A stretch of DNA of 64,000 nucleotides from Leptobrachium leishanense (lineage: Eukaryota; Chordata; Amphibia; Anura; Megophryidae). Under the pieces are notes generated by a model. The model made no database searches. It was not told the DNA's origin and saw nothing but the letters and a program-made list of their open reading frames with translations. The DNA is taken from the NCBI GenBank assembly GCA_009667805.1, contig CM019067.1, forward strand, positions 159,669,049-159,733,048, given 5' to 3'. Below are positions 45,042 to 57,379 of the stretch, piece by piece (position 1 is the stretch's first letter; every line of letters starts with the position of its first letter). The position numbers and the translations under genes were made by a program.

Positions 45042-48000
45042 CAGTGGCGTCACTAGGGTTGGTGTCACCCAGTGCGGTAACTTATGGTGTCACCCCCCCC
45101 CGTGTTTTACGGATTTTTTTAACTACTCTTACTCCTAAATCAGTACTCCCATATAACACTGAATGCTCATACACACGGCGCACATTACTGTGAGGTTTAT
45201 TGCGGTGGAGCTCTCTCATATGCTCACACAAATTTTTGCCAACTGCCAGCAAGTACGATGCCTGTTCGAAGGCAGTGAAAGCACACATGGATATATATTG
45301 CCCCCAGCAGCTCTGGATATATTGCCCCCAGCAGCTCACCCATGGATATATATTGCCCCCAGCTCACATATGGATATATTGCCCCAGTTCACAATTATAT
45401 ATTGCCCCCAGCAGCTCACCCATGGATATATTGCGCTTCAGCTCACATATGGATATATTGCGCCTCAGCTCACACATGGATATATATTGCGCCTCAGCTC
45501 ACACATGGATATTTTGTCCCAGACCAGCTCACACATGGATATATTGCCCCAGACCAGCTCACACATGGATATATTGCCCCCAGACCAGCTCACACATGGA
45601 TATTGCCCCCAGCTCTCATGGATATGCCCCCAGCACACATGGATACTGCCCCAAGCACACATGGATACTGCCCCCAGCACACATGGATACTGCCCCAGCT
45701 CACATGGATATGCCCCAGAAGTTCTCATGGATATTGCCCCAGCTCCTCTCATGGACATTGCCCCAGCTCCTCTCATGGATATACTGCCCCAGCTCCTCTC
45801 ATGGATATACTGCCCCAGCTCCTCTCATGGATATACTGCCCTAGCTCCTCTCATGGATTTTGCCCCAGCTCCTCTCATGGATTTTGCCCCAGCTCCTCTC
45901 ATGGATATACTGCCCCAGCTCCTCTCATGGATATACTGCCCCAGCTCCTCTCATGGATATTGCCCCAGCTCCTCTCATGGATTTTGCCCCAGCTCCTCTC
46001 ATGGATTTTGCCCCAGCTCCTCTCATGGATATACTGCCCCAGCTGCTCTCATGGATATACTGCCCCAGCTGCTCTCATGGATAATGCCCCAGCTCCTCTC
46101 ATGGCTATGCCCCCAGCTCCTCTCGTTGATATTGCCCCAGCTCATGGATATGCCCCACCACATGGATATACCCCAGCACATGGATACTGCCCCAGCACAT
46201 GGATACTGCCCCAGCTCATGGATACTGCCCCAGCAGCTCATGGATATGCCCCAGCTCATGGACAATGGCCCCAGTTCATGGATATGCCCCAGCTCATGGA
46301 TAATGCCCAGCTCATAGATTTGCCCCAACTCATGGATACTGCCCCAGCACATGGATATGCCCCAGCTCATGGATAATTCCCCAGCTCATGGATAATGCCC
46401 CAGCTCATGGATAATGCCCCAAGCTCATGGATATGCCCCAGCTCATGGATAATGCCCAGCTCATAGATTTGCCCCAACTCATGGATACTGCCCCAGCACA
46501 TGGATATGCCCCAGCTCATGGATAATGCCCCAGCTCATGGCTATGCCCCAGCACATGGATACTGCCCCAGCTCATGGATTTGCCCCACCACATGGATATA
46601 CCCCAGCACATGGATACTGCCCCAGCACATGGATACTGCCCCAGCTCATGGATACTGCCCCAGCAGCTCATGGATATGCCCCAGCTCATGGACAATGGCC
46701 CCAGTTCATGGATATGCCCCAGCTCATGGATAATGGCCCCAGCTCATGGATATGCCCCAGCAGCTCATGGATATGCCCCCAGCTCATGGATAATGTCCCC
46801 AGCTCATGGATAATGCCCCAGCTCATGGATAATGCCCCATCTCGTGGATACTGCCCCAGCTCTTGGATACTGCCCCAGCTTGTGGATTTGCCCCAGCTCA
46901 TGGATACTGCCCCAGCTCATGGATATGCCCCAGCTCATGGATATGCCCCAGCTCATGGATTTGCTCCAGCACATGGATACTGCCCCAGCTCATGGATACT
47001 GTCCCAGCTCATGGATATGCCCCAGCACATGGATATGCCCCAGCTCATGGATACTGCCCCAGCTCATGGATACTGCCCCAGCACATGGATATGCCCCAGC
47101 ACATGGATACTGCCCCAGCTCATGGATACTGTCCCAGCTCATGGATATGCCCCAGCTCATGAATACTGCCCCAGCACATGGATACTGCTCCAGCACATGG
47201 ATACTGCCCCAGCTCATGGATATGCCCCGGCACATGGATACTGCCCCAGCTCATGGATATACTGCCCCAGCTCATGGATACTGCCCCAGCACATGGATAT
47301 GTCCCAGCTCATGGATACTGCCCCAGCTCATGGATGTGCCCCAGCTCATGGATATGCCCGACACATGGATACTGACCCAGCTCATGGATATACTGCCCCA
47401 GCTCATGGATACTGCCCCAGCACATGGATATGTCCCAGCTCATGGATACTGCCCCAGCTCATGGATATGCCCCAGCAGCTCATTGATACTGCCCCAGCTC
47501 ATAGATTTGCCCCAGCAGCTCATGGATACTGCCCCAGCAGCTCATGGATATGCCCCAGGCCCTAGCAGCTCATGGATATGTCCCCAGCTCATGGATATTG
47601 CCCCAGCTCATGGATACTGCCCCAGCACATGCATACTGCCCCAGCTCATGGATATGCCCCAGCTCATGGATATGCCCAAACTCATGGATTTTCCCCAGCT
47701 CGTGGATATGCCCCAGCTCATGGATATGCCCCAGCTCATGGATTTGCCCCAGCAGCTCATGGATTTGCCCCAGCAGCTCATGGATATGCCCCAGCAGCTC
47801 ATGGATATGCCCCAGGCTCTAGCAGCTTATGGATATGTCCCCAGCTCATGGATATTGCCCCAGCTCATGGATACTTCCCCAGCACATGGATACTGCCCCA
47901 GCTCATGGATATGCCCCAGCTCATGGATTTGCCCCAGCTCATGTATTTGCCCCAGCAGCTCATGGATTTGCCCCAGCAGCTCATGGATATGCCCCAGCAG

Positions 48001-49929
48001 CTCATGGATACTGCCCCAGCAGCTCATGGATATGCCCCAGGCCCTAGCAGCTCATGGATATGTCCCCAGCTCATGGATATTGCCCCAGCTCATGGATTAC
48101 TGCCCCAGCACATGCATACTGCCCCAGCTCATGGATATGCCCCAGCTCACTGGATATGCCCAAACTCATGGATTTTCCCCAGCTCGTGGATATGCCCCAG
48201 CTCATGGATATGCCCCAGCTCATGGATTTGCCCCAGCAGCTCATGGATTTGCCCCAGCAGCTCATGGATATGCCCCAGCAGCTCATGGATATGCCCCAGG
48301 CTCTAGCAGCTCATGGATATGTCCCCAGCTCATGGATATTGCCCCAGCTCATGGATACTTCCCCAGCACATGGATACTGCCCCAGCTCATGGATATGCCC
48401 CAGCTCATGGATTTGCCCCAGCTCATGTATTTGCCCCAGCAGCTCATGGATTTGCCCCAGCAGCTCATGGATATGCCCCAGCAGCTCATGGATATGCCCC
48501 AGGCCCTAGCAGCTCATGGATATGTCCCCAGCTCATGGATATTGCCCCAGCTCATGGATACTTCCCCAGCACATGGATACTGCCCCAGCTCATGGATATG
48601 CCCCAGCTCATGGATTTGCCCCAGCTCATGGATATGCCCCAGCTCATGGATTTTCCCCAACAGCTCATGGATTTGCCCCAGCAGCTCATGGATATGTCCC
48701 CAGCTCATGGATATGCCCCAGCTCATGGATATGCCCCAGCTCATGGATACTGCCCCAGCTCATGGATATGCCCCAGCAGCTCATGGATACTGCCCCAGCT
48801 CATAGATTTGCCCCAGCAGCTCATGGATACTGCCCCAGCAGCTCATGGATATGCCCCAGGCCCCAGCAGCTCATGGATATGCCCCAGGCCCTAGCAGCTC
48901 ATGGATTTGTCCCCAGCTCATGGATACTGCCCCAGCTCATGGATACTGCCCCAGCACATGGATACTGCCCCAGCTCATGGATAGGCCCCAGCTCATGGAT
49001 ATGCCCCAGCTCATGGATTTGCCCCAGCAGCTCATGGATATGCTCCAGCAGCTCATGGATATGCCCCAGGCCCTAGCAGCTCATGGATATGTCCCCAGCT
49101 CATGGATATTGCCCCAGCTCATGGATACTGCCCCAGCACATGGATACTGCCCCAGCTCATGGATATGCCCCAGCTCATGGATATGCCCAAGCTCATGGAT
49201 TTGCCCCAGCTCATGGATATGCCCCAGCTCATGGATATGCCCCAGCTCATGGATTTGCCCCAGCTCATGGATTTGCCCCAGCAGCTCATGGATTTGCCCC
49301 AGCAGCTCATGGATATGCCCCAGCAGCTCATGGATATGCCCCAGGCCCTAACAGCTCATGGATATGTCCCCAGCTCATGAATATTGCCCCAGCTCATGGA
49401 TACTTCCCCAGCACATGGATACTGCCCCAGCTCATGGATATGCCCCAGCTCATGGATTTGCCCCAGCTCATGGATTTGCCCCAGCTCATGGATATGCCCC
49501 AGCTCATGGATATGCCCCAGCTCATGGATTTTCCCCAGCAGCTCATGGATTTGCCCCAGCAGCTCATGGATATGTCCCCAGCTCATGGATATGCCCCAGC
49601 AGCTCATGGATATGCCCCAGCAGCTCATGGATATGTCCCCAGCTCATGGATATGCCCCAGCTCACCTCCTGCGCCGTGTGTTCGCTCCCTCTGAGCGTCC
49701 GGCGGCGTGCAGCTTGGGCACTCACCTGGGGGAGCCACGTGACCAGCCGCGATCGGCTGGTGACGTGTTTCCCCCAGGCGAGCACCGAAGCTGCATGCTT
49801 CGGACACTCGCAGGGAGTGAACACTCGGCGCAGGGTGAGACACCCGCCTTTAGGGTGACGGTGTCACCCTAAAGGCGGGTGTCACCTGGTGCGGGCCGCA
49901 GCCCCCGCCCCCACGTTACTACGCCCCTG
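45042..49929. mobile_element. 4.9-kb non-autonomous hAT element carrying a minisatellite
   Basis: Ends CAGTGGCGTCACTAGGG and CGTTACTACGCCCCTG are imperfect inverted repeats, with the 8-bp TSD CTATGACA at 45034-45041 and 49930-49937. Subterminal GGTGTCACCC motifs lie near both ends (about 45061 and 49863, 49880). About 4.4 kb of the interior is minisatellite. The right subterminal part (49660-49930) is GC-rich, with an inverted pair GGGTGACGGTGTCACCC. No transposase is present. Confidence 0.92.
45285..49655 (+). repeat. 18-24-bp minisatellite (CATGGATATGCCCCAGCT unit) with higher-order repeats
   Basis: The left end (45285-45700) has 26-bp-like units CACATGGATATATTGCCCC plus AGCTCA. Next come ~24-bp CTCCTCTCATGG units (45720-46130), then mostly 18-bp units ATGGATATGCCCCAGCTC with AC/TT/AA variants. 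From about 47540 a higher-order block recurs, marked by CCAGGCCCTAGCAGCTCATG near 47551, 47812, 48036, 48297, 48497, 48885, 49068 and 49341. Unit lengths divisible by three and the lack of stops produce frames up to 657 codons that are not genes. Confidence 0.95.
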
Positions 49930-50009
49930 CTATGACATATATGAGAGTTTTTATGATTTGCAAAGCTTTTATATTTATTTTGCCTTACTATAAAACTGTT
50001 GTATGATAT

Positions 50010-50110
50010 ATATATGACCTTGATAAAGGCTCAGGCGGAGCCGAAACCTCAGGAAATATGTACTTTTAAATAATAAAGTTTTTTTTGAGTGCTTCTCCTT
50101 CAGGTACCTA
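50010..50110 (+). mobile_element. Penelope-like 3' tail with hammerhead-like motif (relic)
   Basis: CTTGATAAAGGCTC, AGGCG, GAGCCGAAACC (50019-50047) form a stem GGCTC/GAGCC followed by GAAA, then AATAAAG, a T-run and GAGTGCTTCTCC. Same plan as 1585-1760. The core is altered (TGATAA), so activity is unlikely. Confidence 0.35.
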
Positions 50111-50228
50111 TACAATTTTCCAAGAAAGATTAGTGCACCGGGTAATTGGAGTTCATTTTTGGTGAGTGCTGTACCCAGTGTTGTGCTAGATATAAACAGT
50201 ATATACTGTATATATTTTTATATATATA

Positions 50229-51108
50229 CAGGGTTATTCAAAGAGACCGCACGTACGGTGACTTTTTGTTCTCTTCAATTCAATGCGTTTTGGCAGTCCC
50301 ATTTCGGCAACCCTGCGGTGTATTCAGAAAGCACCACAGGGCTGTCATAATGCAGGGAAAAGCCACCGCAAACCCGCCGAACATTCTCCGCAAAACCCAG
50401 CGAATGCACACCGAAACCCGCAAAAACATCTGGATTAACCCCCCCGAATACACCGGAGAAACCTGAGCAGCCACCAATCACAGCGCAGAGCAGTCGCTGG
50501 AAAAAGCCAACACCGTGGACGAATGGAGTGGAAAAAAAACAAAAAACAGTATGCTTGAATGTTTGAAAAGTGAAATGCTGTTTGCAAACAAACTACAGAA
50601 TGAAAATGTCTGAAATTTACATATAAGATCCAATGAATGATAATAAAAAGGACTGTTACAGAAAAAAGAAAAAACGATTTAAAAAAAATCCCAAAAAATA
50701 CCTATAAGATCCTAAAAAATCTATACATAAAGAGACTTATTTACTGCAGAATACTATAATCAACGGTGTATTAGATATTGAATTAAAACGGGAATATTTT
50801 TAACATTGAAGCCTATGGGATTTGTCTGAATAAACCTGTCGAATGAAACCACCGAACAGCAGGGCAATTCGGCAACTTTTCACTGCTGGTTTTTGTTCTC
50901 TGAATAGACGAAGCATTGCTTCTCTATGGGGAATTCACTGCCCTCAAACAGGCAATGAACAGGCACCGTATGTGCAGGCAATTTGCCAACATTTGGCGAA
51001 CTGCCTGCTCTCTGGATAGCCGAATGGCCAGGAAAGGTAATCAAACGCTGAATTTCAGTGTTCGGCTACCTTTCGGCCACAATTCGGATCTCTCTTTGAA
51101 TAGTCCTG
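50229..51108 (+). mobile_element. ~0.9-kb MITE family, copy D
   Basis: CAGGGTTATTCAAAGAG to CTCTTTGAATAGTCCTG, flanked by ATA and CTA. Family blocks include CATATAAGATCCAATGAATG, AATAAAAAGGACTGTTACAG, TACATAAAGAGACTTATTTA and TGTTCTCTGAATAGACG. This copy shows what the target of the LTR at 58782 looked like before insertion. Confidence 0.85.
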
Positions 51109-52770
51109 CTATATAGAATATATTATATAACAGTCCTCCAGGCAGAATCTATTTCGGGAGAGTAAGTAGAAGGCACGGAGCATATTACATGACGGCTAAG
51201 ATGCAGTAAGATTGAACGGAGAAAGTCGCCCTTCACCTATGGCCCTCATAATGATTGTCAATGTGGCATCAGCCACTTTTATTCATTATTTTCTTTCATT
51301 AATTATGGCACGAAACGATGAGAAGCACCGTCCTTCTCTGTTATATTGGCATCTTTCATTGAGAGCTATAAATCTTGCTCTACAACCTTGCCTCATGCTT
51401 CTCTAACCTTTTAAGACATTCTGCAATTCTTAATTTTCCACATGTATAGAAGACGGAAGCATGCATATTATTACGAAGAATTCAGACAGTGATAACCTAA
51501 AGGACGTTCGAAAAGAACTGATAATTCATACAAACCTTTCTGACAAAAACTGCCCACTGCAAATCCACCTAGGAATGACCATAGTTGCTATTCCCTATAT
51601 TTGACTTTTTAATGGAAGTTTGAATTGAACACATCACTATGATCATTATCATTGCATTCCCCAGTCTCTGTTAATATCCAAACAATGCAGAATGCATGGT
51701 CTGCATGGAGAGAGTCCTATTACCATGTGGCATAACTGGTGCTCTGTAGTCAACAAACCACTTTCCCTTTTGTTAAAAACTAATTAAACATATCAAATCA
51801 TTATTCCTATTTATAATTACCACTGCAGGAACTCCAAATAAACTTCTGTCATTTCTTCTCATATAAGAAAAATAAGGCATGACGCTGCACTCGCTATAGC
51901 GGAGATATTAAAATCGGTCACACAAAATGTGCAGCTTTCATTATGTCTGACTAGTCTTTGTTCAGACAGATCTTTTTGTTTAAATTCAAACAACCAATGA
52001 GGGCGTTCCACATAGACATGGTTAATTTCTGCCCCAAACAGGAATGTGATATAACAGCCAATCAGTATACAGATATATTACAACATCAAAGTTGACCAAT
52101 CCCACAAGCATTTATAGCATAAAGACGTTTTTTTCTATTTTCTGGTTCACAAGGTTCGCACTCTTTTTCTATCCTCGTAACAGTAACAAAGGAAGTCTGG
52201 TTTTCATTAACAATCTTTGGCTTCGAGAGGAAATGATAATCAAGGATATTGTGCATGTAGTATTGAAACTTAAAGTGGGGCTTATTGCCTAAGAATCACA
52301 TATTTGATTTACAGTATATTTATATATATTCATACAGGAAATTAAAAATATCTATCAATTCTTTTCCCCTTTTAATACCAAGGTAAATCAAATATAACAG
52401 GCAATAGTTGATAGAAATAGTTATGATTTATTAAATGAGTCATAGCTCCGGGGAATAAGCTGGCAACGTTTTGGCCTTCAAGCTAATTAGCTGAATTAAC
52501 GTGAGAAGGTCAAAATGTTGTTGCTTTATTCCCTGGAATTGCAACTCCATTAATATATTGCATTAGATGGATCACCATGAATGTCACCTGTTGAACGTGC
52601 TTCTCGTAAGTTAATTTCCATAGAGGGCATCAAAGAGACACTATATACAGAAAAAATACTAAATAATCTTTACCTTTAATTCCCCTGGCGTGTGCTTTAT
52701 CCTGGCTATCCTGCCACGGCTATCCTGCCACAGGCACTCAACTACAGGATAACATATTTATGATAAATAA
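51109..52770. other. Intron, no gene recognised
   Basis: AT-rich unique-looking sequence. No domain, repeat or splice-bounded exon recognised. Confidence 0.4.
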
Positions 52771-53053
52771 GGGGTTATTCAAAGAGCACTGAAATTCTAC
52801 CAGTATTTCGGTGATCTTTCGTTCCCCTCACTTCGAGGAATCAGATTCCCCACCATGCTGTGAATTCAGCATTCACTGCAGGGTCCCCAAAGTGCAGGGA
52901 AAAGCCACCGAACAACCACTAAATTGAAAGTAAAAGCATGAGGCAAAAATACCGAAAACATCGGATCGGATCCGATAAGCCGCCACAAATCCAAACGCAC
53001 CCGGAGATCCGATGCAGGTACGCCGAAGTGCGGTAAGTCAGAGAGCACCAAAA
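52771..53053 (+). mobile_element. ~0.9-kb MITE family, copy E (left third)
   Basis: GGGGTTATTCAAAGAGCACT, then GAATCAGATTCCCCACC, GTGAATTCAGCATTCACTGC and AGTGCAGGGAAAAGCCACCG follow the left part of copies A and F. It stops near AGAGAGCACCAAAAT, just before the telomere-like palindrome. Confidence 0.7.
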
Positions 53054-53084
53054 TGTTGGTGACATTTCCCTAATGCCAACATCC

Positions 53085-53573
53085 CAATGGCCAACTTCCA
53101 GACAGAATAAGTGCCTGACATACCATTACCAAGTTCCCTACACAGCCAACTTCCAGACATCCAAAATCTCAGCGGCTAACCCTAATACTAACACCCTAAG
53201 TTAGGGTGTTATGGTTAGGTTTAGGGAGTTAGGGTTAGGGCTAGGTGTAGGGGGTTAGGGCTAGGTTTAGGGGGTTAGGGTTGGGGCTAGGTTTAGGGGG
53301 TTAGGTTTAGAGCTAGGTTTAGGGGGATTAGGGCTACATTTAGGGGGTTAGGGCTAGGTTTAGTGGGGTTAGGGTTAGGGCTAGGTTTAGGGGGTTAGGG
53401 AGTAGGGTTAGTGCTAGCCGCTGGGATTTTGGATGTCTGGAAGTTGGCCGTCAGGAAATTGTCTGTGTTGGGAAGTTGGCCGTCAGGGAGTTATCTGTGT
53501 AGGAAAGTTGGCAGTCAGGGAGTTGTCTGTGTAGGGAAGTTGGCCGTCGGGATTTTGGCATTAGGGAACCAGG
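53085..53573. repeat. Palindrome with head-to-head telomere-like repeats
   Basis: Left arm: CCCTAATGCCAACATCCCAA, GGCCAACTTCCAGAC, GGCTAACCCTAATACTAACA. The turn is at about 53203 (CACCCTAAGTTAGGGTG). The right half starts with a TTAGGG-related array (53204-53410, units such as GGTTAGGGCTAGGTTTAGGG), then returns through GCTAGCCGCTGGGATTTTGG, GGAAGTTGGCCGTCAGG (repeated about four times) and TTTTGGCATTAGGGAACC. The telomere-like array is strand-asymmetric and much longer on the right. Confidence 0.8.
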
Positions 53574-53579
53574 TTGTAG

Positions 53580-56500
53580 GGGTTTCGACTCAAACCCGAA
53601 TGAAACAGAGTGGCTAAACAATAACCCCTCCCAACCCCCCTCTGTATGCTCCCTCCTATCTTAACCCTTTAGTTTCCTTTAAAATCTCTCCTAAATCCAC
53701 CGCTGGTCTCTCTCTTTGGTCTCTGCAGGATTTGATATGCTTCCAGCTCAGTATGTCATACGACTGCAGGTGGACTGGCACTCCAGCCTATCCAGTGGCT
53801 CCCACTACAGGAAGTGTTTGAAAACTTTGGATAAGGTTGGTTCTCATAGGCCTCCAAGCCCCAAAACTTGAGTTGAGGAATCCCTGACCTGAGGTTCAGG
53901 ACAGGGTTAAGCTCATGCGTTTGGATGGCTGAATTCCCTCCTTAGAGGAGGGGGGGGGGCAGGGAGCTCATAGCAGTTTGACCCCAAAGATAAAAGTGAG
54001 TGGTCACACTGTCCATAGTGTCCCTTTAAGAACCTATTAGGAAGCACTTGCTTTTAGGTATTTTATGTAAAGAGGTTTATTGTAAATGTTTATAATGTTG
54101 AATATTAGCATGTAATATTACTGTGAAAAATGGAAAGTTACGATTATTTGGCAATGATTGCAATTCTTTTATGTCAATAGTGCCATGCATGGTCTGCCCG
54201 AATTGCAACATCACTGCTCACAGCAAGTTAATTTTCATGATTTTGTATTTGTGTATCTGAAATTGCAAGTGCTCGAATCCAAGTGCAGCATCAGACAATG
54301 TACACTATACACAGCTATTCATGGCTAGTTAACTTGGAGGCAAATGCCCCCTCGAGAGAAGCAGATGTAAGGTAATCATATCCTTTTAAATGGACTCTTG
54401 ATAACACCCAATATATGGACACTCAATATAAGCAGACAGAAATATTTCAGAGACGTAACAACTGAAACGGTACAAGGCTTTTAATATAATTTTTTTTTTT
54501 ATCATCTCAATTTTGGGAAATTTCCCAGAATATATATTATGAGCATCATTTAAAAAATACAAAAGAGGTTTACGGCCATCTAACATCTAGTTTGTAGAAT
54601 AGTTCTCTTGCTTCTTTGGGCCAATGAACTGCCATAAAATGCAAGGCCTATGAATTGCAAATGATAAACTCCGGGGATAGCTAATCTTAATACAACCATG
54701 GCATGCAGAAACATGCCTTATAAATTCTGCTCTCCTTATGCCTGGCTGAAATGAACCAGAAAAAAAGTGGAGCAAGCTGATTAATGTTACTGGATCAGAC
54801 TGTATTCTACACAAAGACACTTTTAAAAGCCCCAGGAAAAAAAGGCTTCCAGCATAATTCAGCTTTTAGGTAAATGTTTGAATACTACATCATAAAATCT
54901 TTTCTTTTTTTGCCATCAATTTTAACACTGCAGGCACCACATCTACTTGTCTTCCCTGTTTCAAACGCCAATTATTAAATTTATATTAAAGGGTATTATG
55001 CAAACACAGTATAATTGTAGAAAGCACCCATTTACGCTGGTAAAAGCATTTAAAATGCTCTCCAGAATAGTTAATTATCTTGTGATGAATGTTCGAATAT
55101 GGTATTTCTTGTGAATTCAATAGGCAATTATACAGGACAGCTCATCTTGACTTAACATTTATTATAAATTGATGTAATAATGATTTAATACAACTTTATT
55201 TGCAACATAATGGATGCATTACGGGTATGTTACGACTGGCAGAACTTATAGTGCTGCAGCGTCCGAAATGCTAGGAAATGGACCCTGTGCTGGGAGATTG
55301 GTGAATGGAGAACAATTTGTTCATTCATCCATCCATTCATCAATTATGTGTAGCTATAAATTCTACACAAGAAGAAAAAAACATGGATTTGAACAAAATA
55401 TCCCAGATGGAGGGGAAGACTAATGGAAAGAATTTTGGTAGATGAGCATATACATAACTGTATTTAGAGGTACCAGTAATTTAAATTGAGTATTTTTTTC
55501 TTTAGTTTGTTTTTTTATAATTCTGTGCCACAGCTTTTGAATAAGCTGGGGCGCTTATCATCTAGTATCAAATTTTACAATTAGTATAATAAAAAAATGA
55601 ATATAGAACATGGGTGTCATTAAGGGTGGGGTGCATGAAGGAGTCAAGTTGAGCAGGAACTCGTGGGAATGCACTTCCTCCTCGATTTTCTCTGATGGAC
55701 CAGAGTTCCCTTTTGGAGTATTGTAATGGAATCCCTTGATCCCTACATGCAGAAACTGCCTACCTACCCTGCCAGTCTTTATAGTAGCCGGATCGCTAAA
55801 CACAAGACAGACGATGAGAATATGCAAAGTCAGAACAAGCCAAAGTTAGGAACCAGAGCAGATAGACAGACAAGGCCAGCCCAGGAGTCGGAACCAGAAT
55901 GGTTCGTCAAACAAAGCCAGAGGTTGGTCTACAATAAATCAAGGAGAGCAAGGGTCAACACGAGAGTAGTTTGGAACAAAGCCTGAGTCAATGCATGATA
56001 TACCAATAACATAGGAACAAGAATCACACTGAACAGGATAAACCACGACCGGACCACCAAGTGCCAGCAATGTCAGTTGGCGGCCAGCCAGCGAGCAGCA
56101 AAAACGTCATTGCTGGCTGCTGGCATCCAGGGGAGCCGTGACATACATACAGTGAGAAATTTTTATTAGGTTCCAATTATATGTTTCCTTATTATGTCAC
56201 CAGAAATATGATATTACAATTATCACAAGGAATCCCTAAAACCCAGCCTATATTCATGTTTACACATGATATCAAATATGCATGTGGAGTGGGGGGTTAA
56301 ATGCGACATGTCAATGATGAGTAATTGAGGAGCAGAAATCTTGGAGAGTTCCCACACCTGTTTCTTTAGGACTATACCCCTGGGTGTAGGCCATATTCGG
56401 TATCACTCCTACAGGAAGAAGCTGGAAACCATCCAAAGGGAAAACACTCCTAATTACTACATTAACAGCGGTTTGCAGCAAAGCAATAGTGCAATATTTA

Positions 56501-57090
56501 ATAGACAACAAACCCTCTTTTTAACTTTGGTATACTGTAAATAAGTAAATATTTTTCATCTAGAATGGCCAGAAACTTCCCTTCATAAAGATACGCTTCC
56601 GTGTATTGTTTGTTTGGCAAAATAGAGACCCCTAATCCATATCTTAGCTCTGGCAAGTAAATTCAAACAAACCCAATTCTTTCAATATCCTGAATCGTTT
56701 CTAATGGAGAGCATTTGAGGTACCCACCTATCTCACCCCCCCCCCATTAACTGTTACCCAAGCACCATTACTCCTTTATTATTATGGAGTTGTTATGTTT
56801 ACAACATATCTGGTTAAATTTACACCAACCTTAGTGTTGTGGGAGGTGAAGAAAAGTGGGCTGGAGTAGGAAAATGTATGCTAGTAATGAGCTGTAGATC
56901 TCTGTATAATTTTATGAATAGAAAGTGCTTGGATATCCGAGATTCAATTGCATAGTTTGGGTTTTGAAAATTTAAGACAAGGAAAATTGTCCAATTCCAC
57001 AGACTTGCAGCAGAGACATACATATACATAATATAATTAGAATATAATTTTACATATTTGATTCACCTGACCGTGACTGTTGAAAACATC
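53580..57090. other. Intron, mostly no recognised feature
   Basis: AT-rich, unique-looking sequence apart from a possible LTR-like piece at 55615-56142. No exon recognised. Confidence 0.4.
55615..56142. mobile_element. Possible LTR fragment
   Basis: Starts TGTCATTAAGG and ends GGAGCCGTGACA, more GC-rich than its surroundings, with loosely repeated CAGAACAAGCCAAAGTTAGG/AGCCAGAGGTTGG motifs. No matching TSD was found. Confidence 0.25.
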
Positions 57091-57098
57091 CCTTAGAG

Positions 57099-57371
57099 CA
57101 GGAGTCAGCAAGCTTAGCCCTCCAGGTGCACAATCATGTGCCTGTAGCAAAAACCAGGATGTTAAGGGGAAAAATTTGCAGGTGCTGAGTCCAGCAGCCA
57201 ACCAGCCCCGTAGCGGCCACTACGCTAGAGTCGAGTCCCAAGCATCTCCTCCATTGAGTCCATAGGACTCCATGGAGGCTTCTCATAGGGTTCAGCCAAT
57301 ATAATGAGTAGCTGACCATCATGGGAGATTTAGTTTGAAAACATCTGGAGGACCAAAGTTGCTGACCCCTT
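57099..57371. mobile_element. hAT MITE (CAGCAACC type) with internal insert
   Basis: CAGGAGTCAGCAAGC on the left and AGTTGCTGACCCCTT on the right, with near-identical 8-bp flanks CCTTAGAG (57091-57098) and CTTTAGAG (57372-57379). The middle (about 57125-57290) is extra sequence not found in the 137-bp copy; it includes GAGTCCATAGGACTCCATGG, a palindromic module also seen in the Harbinger derivatives. Confidence 0.7.
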
Positions 57372-57379
57372 CTTTAGAG

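Noticed and set aside
46832..48805. 657-codon open frame and other long frames at 45163-49872
   Set aside because: They run entirely through the 18-24-bp array. Unit lengths divisible by three and a sequence without stops explain them, in several frames and on both strands.
53205..53410. True chromosome end or fresh telomere fusion
   Set aside because: The repeats are degenerate with a mixed unit, and lie inside unique inverted arms surrounded by ordinary intron.
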